Origin: Sipunculus nudus
Lineage: Eukaryota > Annelida > Sipuncula > Golfingiida > Sipunculidae
Assembly (NCBI GenBank): GCA_026874595.1
Contig: CM049313.1
Span: forward strand, 48,285,659 to 48,349,658
Reading direction: 5' to 3'
DNA length: 64,000 bases
Under the pieces are notes generated by a model that was not told the origin of the DNA, made no database searches, and worked only from the letters and a program-made list of their open reading frames with translations. The position numbers and the translations under genes were made by a program. Shown here one piece after another: positions 56,901 through 64,000 of the stretch (positions are counted from its first letter, which is position 1; every line of letters starts with the position of its first letter).

Positions 56901-59347
56901 TTTAATAATAAAACTGTCACAGCTCTCTGGTGACAATGGGGTACATGCTGTTCCTCTAATGTCTATACAAATCTATATATTTTGAATAGACAACCAGAAA
57001 TAAGATTACTGATAAAAATATAAATTATAAATCAATAATATATTTGTGATTCAATTACATCTAAGAGGGCAGGATTTCAACAATAAGGGGCCATGATGAA
57101 GCTTTTTCATTGGAAGACTACTGGTGCCTGCATTTACCTGCCCGAGATAGTATTAAATATATGGTTTTTTAACTTTCCATTAATGATGTTAAACTGCTCT
57201 TCCAGGTTGAAATCATTCATTAATTACAGTAATTATCCTTTAAACTGACTGAATAATTGACAGTGGGCAATATTTTTTTTCAATATATTTTTTTGTTGTT
57301 GGAGGTAACCCCCTTTATTGTATTAAGCTAGCTTAACTCTAATTATTAAGTATATGTACACCTGCAGAATTCCACACTGGCTTAGGACTACGTGACAGGG
57401 CAGTATTACAAGCTTCCTCTCATATTAAATCCTGGTGTTAACCAGGCCTGGTGACTACTGCACCTGTGGGCCCTGGGTGTAATCATTCTGTTTGCTGAGT
57501 CATATACCACCAAAGAACCCCTGAAAGGTACACTCGATTGAGAGTGAAACACAACCATTGGGCACAGCCTTCCCATTAAGCTTGCAGAGCGCTCACTGGG
57601 GTGGGGGGGGGGAGGAGATAAGAACTCACATCTCCCAGGTTTGAACCCTGTGCTTTACCCCTGATCCACAGAAGCCAGTATGTCACAGTTATTTGTGCTC
57701 AATAACATAAAAAGCAAGGCAGATGTATGAACATAACATTGTGTGAGTTGTTCATTTAAAATCAAATGAACAAAAGATAGAGACTGCAGACCAATGTCCT
57801 ACTGCCACCTGGGAAGTGATGAGTGAACTACATTTAATCTTTTATGTATAACAAAAAATTCTAGAATCTGGACAGCAGATCATCTTTGAGGCGGACCAAG
57901 AAATTTCATAGACTCACCTTGCATAAGAGTTGAATAAAGTTGGAATGTGTTGTAGTTGTTGAGTAAAAGGTCCAGGCATACAAACATATGACTCAGGACA
58001 TACAAACAGACCCAACATTAATAATCTTGCCCTGAAAAGGGCCCAGATGACCCACGTTTGTTGATTTCATGTCATAAGCAGGGGCTTTGGTCTCATATTA
58101 ACAACAGAACTATGCTAAACATCCTTTGATAAGTACAAGCATGATATAAATATGGGGGTTTGTATTTTAAATAAATATTGTGATACATGTCAAACTTCTT
58201 CTGAATTTAGCAATATACCATGGTAAACTGGTATACTGCGGGTTGTATCAGCCAACTCTAACCTTAACACAGCACATGAACTGGTGAAACAATGAAAACT
58301 CTAACCCTTATACAGGGCATGAACTGGTTTAACGATGACAACTCTAACCTGTACACAGGACATGAAATGGTGTAAGGATGACAACTCTAACCTGTATACA
58401 GGACATGAACTGGTGTTACAATGACAACTCTTACCTGTATACAGGACATAAACTGGTGTAACGATGACAACTCGAACCTGTACACAGGACATGAACTGGT
58501 GTAACTATGACAACTCTAACCTGTACACAGGACATGAACTGGTGTAACCATGACAACTCTGACCTGTACACAGGACATGAACTGGTGTAACCATGACAAC
58601 TCTGACCTGTACACAGGACATGAACTGGTGTAACCATGACAACTCTGACCTGTACACAGGACATGAACTGGTGTAACCATGACAACTCTGACCTGTACAC
58701 AGGACATGAACTGGTGTAACCATGACAACTCTGACCTGTACACAGGACATGAACTGGTGTAACCATGACAACTCTAACCTGTATACAGGACATGAACTGG
58801 TGTAACCATGACAACTCTGACCTGTACACAGGACATGAACTGATGTAAGGATGACAATTCTGACCTGTACACAGGACATGAACTGGTGTAACCATGACAA
58901 CTCTGACCTGTACACAGGACATGAACTGGTGTAACCATGACAACTCTAACCTGTATACAGGACATAACCTGGTGTAACCATGACAACTCTAACCTGTACA
59001 CAGGACATGAACTGGTGTAACTATGACAACTCTAACCTGTACACAGGACATGAACTGGTGTAACCATGACAACTCTGACCTGTACACAGGACATAACCTG
59101 GTGTAACCATGACAACTCTGACCTGTACACAGGACATAACCTGGTGTAACCATGACAACTCTGACCTGTACACAGGACATGAACTGATGTAAGGATGACA
59201 ATTCTGACCTGTACACAGGACATGAACTGGTGTAACCATGACAACTCTAACCTGTATACAGGACATGAACTGGTGTAACGATGACAAATTCTCCATCTGC
59301 CAAATGTTGTCTTCTTTAACATCACACAGTACTGGGTGTTTGAAGTC
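53435..59347 (-). CDS. HYKK: Hydroxylysine kinase-like protein (HYKK/AGPHD1), last three exons
   Basis: Aminoglycoside-phosphotransferase-fold small-molecule kinase. Known HYKK uses GTP to phosphorylate 5-hydroxylysine in collagen/lysine catabolism. Exons 59347-59252, 55573-55489 and 53919-53435 join in phase (0, then 1) to the C-terminal 221 residues; the family is about 370 aa, so the N-terminal ~40% lies beyond the window. Visible landmarks are DNIWQMENLSSLHQF (matches IWNL.N..LL..Y in HYKK), the Brenner-type motif WNDFHDENII and the metal-binding LIDFGD, followed by YSCLLFDLAIALTYLM. The catalytic-loop His expected before G/N-D is Trp here; the Asp and Asn are kept. No stop or frameshift disrupts the visible part. 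Paralogue versus orthologue cannot be settled. Confidence 0.87.
53920..55488 (-). other. Kinase intron, with an inverted tandem-cored repeat
   Basis: 1.57 kb. About 54290-55350 is a copy of the 35460-37605 family ('agaagattctaggtccaatg', 'ggatatgggtaacaga', 'ggtggcgccaccagtc') ending with 'gtcgcccggacagccggacc'. Confidence 0.8.
55489..55573 (-). CDS. HYKK: Kinase exon: helical segment before the catalytic loop
   Basis: Acceptor ttttgcag|GAT and donor AAAA|GTGAGA. 85 nt encode DEDKHKLILSVIQKFEEHVL and a further 8 residues, matching the VIHLFEEEV-type helix of HYKK. It was recognised from splice phase plus this similarity. Confidence 0.85.
55574..59251 (-). other. Kinase intron with SINE and 43-bp minisatellite
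   Basis: 3.68 kb. Its 5' end, in transcript direction, is the 43-bp array (59251 down to 58262). A SINE sits at 57290-57682. The rest is unique AT-rich sequence. Confidence 0.85.
57290..57682 (-). mobile_element. tRNA-derived SINE, copy 3
   Basis: Same family as 13500-13922, with small deletions and a G-run at about 57602-57610. The B-box is decayed. It lies in the sense orientation inside the kinase intron. Confidence 0.75.
58262..59287 (-). repeat. 43-bp minisatellite derived from an exon-intron junction (about 24 units)
   Basis: Units start at 58348 and every 43 bp to 59251 without a single indel (21 steps); two or so degenerate units lie below 58348. In transcript direction the unit is TTGTCATSGTTACACCAG, TTCATGTCCTGTAYACAG, then GTYAGAG. 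The copy at 59287-59245 is the real end of the kinase exon (12 codons, LSSLHQFMSCIQ) plus the first 7 intron bases. Each further unit therefore repeats a CAG|GTYAGA donor site. All three minus-strand frames are free of stops for most of the array. Confidence 0.95.
59252..59347 (-). CDS. HYKK: Kinase exon overlapping the minisatellite's founder unit
   Basis: Acceptor ctgttacag|GAC and donor ATACAG|GTTAGAG. 96 nt encode 32 residues, DFKHPVLCDVKEDNIWQMEN and a further 12. The last 36 nt are the founder sequence of the 43-bp array. If a donor in a later unit were used instead, the exon would gain 43 nt per unit. Confidence 0.85.
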
Positions 59348-59410
59348 CTGTAACAGAAAGAGTCTAAATCTCATTTAAGGTCATGGGATTCTTTTAATAC
59401 TCAAAAATAT

Positions 59411-60095
59411 AATCAGTCAATAATTAATTATTCTGCCACAAATATCATCAGTCCATAATGAATCATCCTGCCACAAATATCATCATTCCATTATGAATTA
59501 TCCTGCCACAAATAGCATCAGTCAATAATGAATTATCCTGCCACAAATATCATCAGTCAATAATGAATTATCCTGCCACAAATAGCATCAGTCAATAATG
59601 AATTATCCTGCCACAAATATCATCAGCCAATAATGAATTATCCTGCCACAAATATCATCAGTCAATGATGAATATCCTGCCACAAATATCATCAGTCAAA
59701 AATGAATTATCCTACTACAAATATCATGTCAATAATGAATTATCCTGCCACAAATATCATCAGTCAATAATGAATTATCCTACTACAAATATCATCAGTC
59801 AATAATGAATTATCCTACTACAAATATCATGTCAATAATGAATTATCCTGCCACAAATATCATTGGTTAATAATGAATTATCTGCCACAAATAGCATCAG
59901 TCAATAATGAATTATCCTGCCACAAATATCATCAGTCAATAATGAATTATCCTACCAAAAATATCATCAGTCAATTATGTAATATTCTGCCACAAATATC
60001 GATATCATCCTTCAAAAATGAATTATCCTGCCACAAATATCGATATCATCAGTCAAAATGAGTTATCCTGCCACAAATATCGATATCATCAGTAA
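59411..60095. repeat. 35-bp minisatellite (about 19 units)
   Basis: Unit: ccacaaatatcatcagtcaa then taatgaattatcctg, with point variants and a few short units. It lies in the next intron upstream of the kinase exon, only about 65 bp from its acceptor. It shares no sequence with the 43-bp array or the exon. Confidence 0.95.
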
Positions 60096-60125
60096 ACAAG
60101 GGACCCATGGGTCACGGCGCTCAGC
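60092..60125. repeat. Palindromic repeat terminus, type GACCCATGGGTC
   Basis: acaagggacccatgggtc followed by acggcgctcagctg. A near-identical copy is at 63552-63583 and a diverged one at about 63130-63160. The 12-bp palindrome GACCCATGGGTC is perfect in the first two. These look like ends of one or more short elements. Confidence 0.7.
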
Positions 60126-60469
60126 TGTTATATATGATAAAAAAATATGATTTTTTTAAATGAGGCACATGCTGGTTTTGTGTGGAAATATATATAAGCT
60201 ATATTATAAGTTGTTGGTGTTTACCTTATGTATGATTTTGATAGTTTCTGTTGAGACAGGGAAGAGGATTGATTTCATTTATTTTATTAACAAGGCCTAC
60301 AGGCCTAATGCGAACCTGAAAAAGTTTTGGAGTATGAATGGAGGTTTATTTTTAAAATTTAACATTGATCCACTTAAGTCCTGCATATCTACCTTAGTCA
60401 TTATGATTTCAGCAAATTGGACATTTTGGCCCTGCAATTTTCAGACTAGGACATTTTAAAGCTAGAATG
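60126..60469. other. AT-rich non-coding sequence
   Basis: A 99-codon plus-strand frame lies here without a recognised domain. Confidence 0.35.
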
Positions 60470-61790
60470 TGGGTAGTCGACTAGCGACTATGTGTATCTG
60501 CAGAAATCAGAGTGGGACAGGTGAAGTGAGGTATGGATTAAGTGGCAAGGGGAACAGAGTGAGGTGTGTAGCATATTAGCATGGATGTCTGAAGTGTAAA
60601 CGTGAATGTTGGTGGTGTCACCTGTCATAAAATCAAGAAAATTGTCCAGGATGTATAAACCTGCAAAATTTCAGGTGGATAAGTCAAACCACTGCTGAGA
60701 GATGAGTGATTTTATCCCAAGGCAGATGAACAGATGGACGGTGTTCATAAGTGGTTGCAGGTGGCGCCACCAGTTTTGCTTATAATGAAGAGCTATGTGA
60801 GATCTATGCACATGCAAAATTTTGGCCCAATCGGTCTAACGGTTCCCGAGATATGAGCTTTGATGTCTGCAGAGTAAACGTGAATGTGTTGGCGCCACCT
60901 GTCATAAAATCTAGAAGGCTGTCAAGGATGTATAAACCTGCAAAATTTCAGGTGGATAAGTCAAACCACTGCTGAGATATGAGTAATTTTATCCCAAGGC
61001 AGATGAACAGATGGACGCTGTGCATAAGTGGTTTCTGGTGGCACCACAGGTTTTGCCTATGATGGAGAGCTATGTGAGATCTATACACATGCAAAATTTT
61101 GGCCCAATCGGTAAAACGGTTCCCGAGATATGTGCTTGGATGTCTGCAGAGTAAAAATGAATGTAGAAGGCGCCACCTGTCATAAAATCCAGAAAGCTTT
61201 CCAGGATGTATGAACCTGCAAAATTTCAGTTGGATATGTCAAACCACTGCTGAGATATGAGTGATTTTATGCCAAGGCAGATGAACAGATGGATGCTGTG
61301 CATTAATGATTGCAGGTGGCACCACCAGTTTAGCCTATGTTGAGAGCTATGTGAGATCTATACACGCAAGATTTTGGCCCAATTTGTCAAACAGTTCCCG
61401 AGATATGAGCTTGGATGTCTGCAGAGTAAACGTGAATGTAGGTGGCACCACCTCTCATAAATTGAGAAAGCTGTCCAGGATGTATAAACCTGCAAAATTT
61501 CAGGTGGATAAGTCAAACCACTGCTGAGATATGAGTGATATTATCCCAAGGCAGATGAACAGATGGACACTGTGCAAAAATGGTTGCAAGTAGCGCATCC
61601 ATTTTTAGTGTATGTAATAAAGCTATCAAAGGGCTACATTTGTGCAAAATTTTAAGCCTGATTGGTCAAACGGTTCCCAAGATATGCGGGTTTATGTGTG
61701 GCAACAGACAAACAAATGGACGCTGGGCAGCAAGGAAAGGTCAGAAATCAACAAAAAATGAGGGTGCAGCAGTTCACATGTGACCTGCTG
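60470..61790. repeat. Tandem-cored element with hairpin head, copy 2 (diverged)
   Basis: Same family as 51776-53249: head CTAGAAT with hairpin TAGTCG-actag-CGACTA (about 60474-60490), then ~270-300-bp units with 'aaaccactgctgagatatga', 'cggttcccgagatatg' and 'ggtggcgccacc'. Units differ more from each other and from copy 1. Confidence 0.85.
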
Positions 61791-61874
61791 AAATTCACTT
61801 AAAATGCAAACCAAGTTTTTTCAAACAGTTAAAAGATATAGTTCCAATAATCTGGGAATTCAGCATCTAAACAT

Positions 61875-61917
61875 TGTGTCTAGATGTCTAGACGCTGTGT
61901 CTAGACATCTAGACACA
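61875..61917. repeat. Perfect 19-bp inverted repeat with 5-nt loop
   Basis: Arms 61875-61893 and 61899-61917, TGTGTCTAGATGTCTAGAC and its exact complement, around loop gctgt. The arms are themselves made of the palindrome GTCTAGAC, which recurs a further time at 61919-61926. Confidence 0.95.
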
Positions 61918-61926
61918 TTGTCTAGA

Positions 61927-62740
61927 CACCTCCCAGAGCCAGGTCAGTTGCCATGGTGATGTCTGGACCCCACCTGTTTGTACTGAGTGACCTCTTGACT
62001 TGGCTGCTGAAACTCAAATGCATGTTGTCAAATCTGTTTTTTTAATACAGAAAGCCTTTTTCAATTGGCTACAATGTTTTTTTAAAACATGTATTTACCC
62101 AATCTATTCTTATAAAACTGGCAGAACCCTACCATAGAATAATTCTTGTAAAGTTCAAACCAATTGTCTTAACAGTTTCATCATAAATCATGTATAAGCC
62201 AGAAGAGTTTAATATTACATTTTCGCTTGTAAAAAACACATCAATGTTGGTGGTGCCACCTATACCTCAAAATCAGATATGACATATGTGACAAACATTG
62301 GTATAAAATTTGGTGATTATAGCTCTAGCCGTTTCTGAGATTTTATCTTAGTGTGTTTTTTTAGACATATGACCTCAACCTCCTGTAACTTGGCCAAAAA
62401 TCTCTGAACTGGAACCATTCGAACAAACTTGAGAGAGATGTTCCAGGGATCATTTCTGTGAAATATTGGACATATTGGCTGGACAGTTTCAGAGAAGAAG
62501 ATTTTTAAAGGTTTTTTAGCTTTTTTTTTATAAAATCTAAATTAATGCAGATACCCAATAATAAGCTCCAGGGCACCAAGTTTCACATGTGACTTATTCT
62601 TTCATGTAATTTAGAGCTGCTAGCACCAATGGTTTCTGACTTACAGCCATGGACGGAAGAAAGCCAGTCCTGGACGGCTGACGGCTGACGATGGACGGAC
62701 GACGCTGCGCCATCGCATAAGCTCACAGGTTCGCTAACAA
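61927..62740. other. Non-coding sequence ending in a GGAC-rich repeat end
   Basis: A gttggtggtgccacc block (about 62246) resembles the 280-bp family. The GGAC/GACG-rich stretch at 62645-62710 (gacggctgacggctgacg) resembles the end of a non-autonomous element. Confidence 0.5.
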
Positions 62741-64000
62741 ATGGAGTGCTATTGTCATACAGATTTTGACTTGGCCATATAACTGATAAGCAGCACATAT
62801 AAGATAAGAGTTTAACTATTTATTAAAATTTAATAACAAATATTGTGCCAAATATAATTTTAATTAAAAATATAAAATATAACTGAAATGATCATTAAAA
62901 TAATATTATAAAATATATTTATGAATGCATTCATGAATACATTTTGAAAGTATTTGCACTTGTATTCAAATACTTTCATTTTTACCTGAATTCCCATTCT
63001 TATGCAAGAAATTTTATAATAGAGTACATATTCATATTTGTATTCAAATACATTTGCAAAGTATTCACACCATGTCTGGTATTTATTCAGTTTTAGCCAA
63101 ACAATGATGTTGAGAATCCAGAATATAAACAAAGGACCCATCGGTCACTGCGCCCAGCTTAAGTTTGAAATTTTGCAAATGCAAAATATGAAAAAATATT
63201 CTATTGTAATGTTTTTCATTTATATAAGCATTTGAGAAGCTAAGAGAAAAGGGGCCCTCCTACTTGGTTATAGTAAAGTTCTAAATATATGATTGCAAAC
63301 TAATACTCTGACAAGACTGTCATGAAGCAAAACAGTAAAAGTTTTGAGATACTGTGATGCATATGAAAAATTTACAGATGGACAGGCAAGTTGACAGAAT
63401 GGACTAATACCTTTATTTCACTTTCAAGGGAATAATGCATTTAAGTTAATTTATATATAAGCCTTTTTTTTAACATATCCACTTTTTCCATTAATAGTTT
63501 TTATCTGATTCATTTTTTTTTAATTACAAGTGTTATAAATTTGTAATAAAACAAGGGACCCATGGGTCACGGCGCTCAGCTGATCGTGACACTATATCGA
63601 GTCGATAAAGCTTATGAATATCATTGACATGTTGGGCTATTATAAAGGAATGTAATGTAATATGTGAGTAAATGATAAATGAAATAACCTGACTGATATA
63701 TTAATAGAGTCAAAAATAGTGGTTTATTTTTTATTTATTTAGGAGGGGTTGAAAATTGTGATATATTTGAGCAAATATGAATGCAATGACAGCAGTAATA
63801 AGCAGTAGTAGAATGATGATAAGGCTATTTGTTGAAGGATCTAAAGTGTATGGCAGTCTGCAAGCTTTCAATTTGACAGATATGATGTTATGATTAACTA
63901 TGCTGATGAAGTGATTTATGAATTTGTGACTGCATGACACAATATCTCTTTAGTCTTGACAAGGTACATTATTGTGATGCCCACTATGTCTACATATTAC
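62741..64000. other. AT-rich non-coding sequence
   Basis: Holds the palindromic termini at 63130 and 63552. No kinase exon was recognised on the minus strand here, so the missing N-terminal exons lie to the right of the window. Confidence 0.45.

Noticed and set aside
58301-59374. Overlapping 75-170-codon minus-strand frames such as 58431-58943 as independent genes
   Set aside because: They are the 43-bp minisatellite read in its three stop-free frames; only the founder exon part has independent support as coding.
59411-60095. 35-bp regularly spaced repeat as a CRISPR array
   Set aside because: Units are contiguous with no unique spacers, and the DNA is eukaryotic; it is a minisatellite.
59348-64000. 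N-terminal exons of the kinase on the minus strand
   Set aside because: Scanned for the expected glycine/lysine-region motifs of the N-lobe and found none; they are probably outside the window.

Overview
The window is animal nuclear DNA: AT-rich, repeat-dense and gene-poor, with spliced genes that have GT/AG introns. Tandem-cored dispersed elements, tRNA-derived SINEs and long (AT)n blocks point to a lophotrochozoan, most likely a bivalve mollusc. The organism call rests on repeat style and protein similarity only.

Three coding loci can be supported. (1) A complete three-exon homeobox gene on the minus strand (26088 down to 19037, 214 aa) is a brain-specific homeobox (Bsx/bsh) orthologue. 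It has an N-terminal EH1 repressor motif and an intron between homeodomain residues 44 and 45. (2) A complete LTR retrotransposon (about 45019-50669, plus strand) has one unbroken 1643-codon gag-pol frame between two identical ~133 bp LTRs, so it is a very young insertion. (3) The last three exons of a hydroxylysine kinase-like gene (HYKK/AGPHD1) run on the minus strand from 59347 to 53435; its 5' exons lie beyond the window.

Layout: 1-6.6 kb is a directly repeated 1.8 kb element plus an inverted partial copy. 8.4-12.1 kb holds tandem-cored repeats. 13.5-44 kb is the Bsx domain: the gene, several higher-complexity non-coding islands that are candidate enhancers, and nearly all the long (AT)n tracts. 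34-37.6 kb and 40.8-43.2 kb are further tandem-cored elements. 45-50.7 kb is the retrotransposon. 51.8-53.2 kb and 60.5-61.8 kb are two copies of another tandem-cored element. 53.4-59.4 kb is the kinase gene. The right edge is repeats.

The most striking structure is in the kinase gene. A 43-bp minisatellite of about 24 units (58262-59287) starts exactly at an exon end. Its unit equals the last 36 nt of that exon plus the first 7 nt of the intron, so the intron begins with more than 20 copies of the exon's own 5' splice site. A second common thread is that several unrelated repeat families carry a short perfect hairpin beside an end, often after ACTAG, with a tandem core. This resembles Helentron-associated (HINE, 'pearl'-like) non-autonomous elements.
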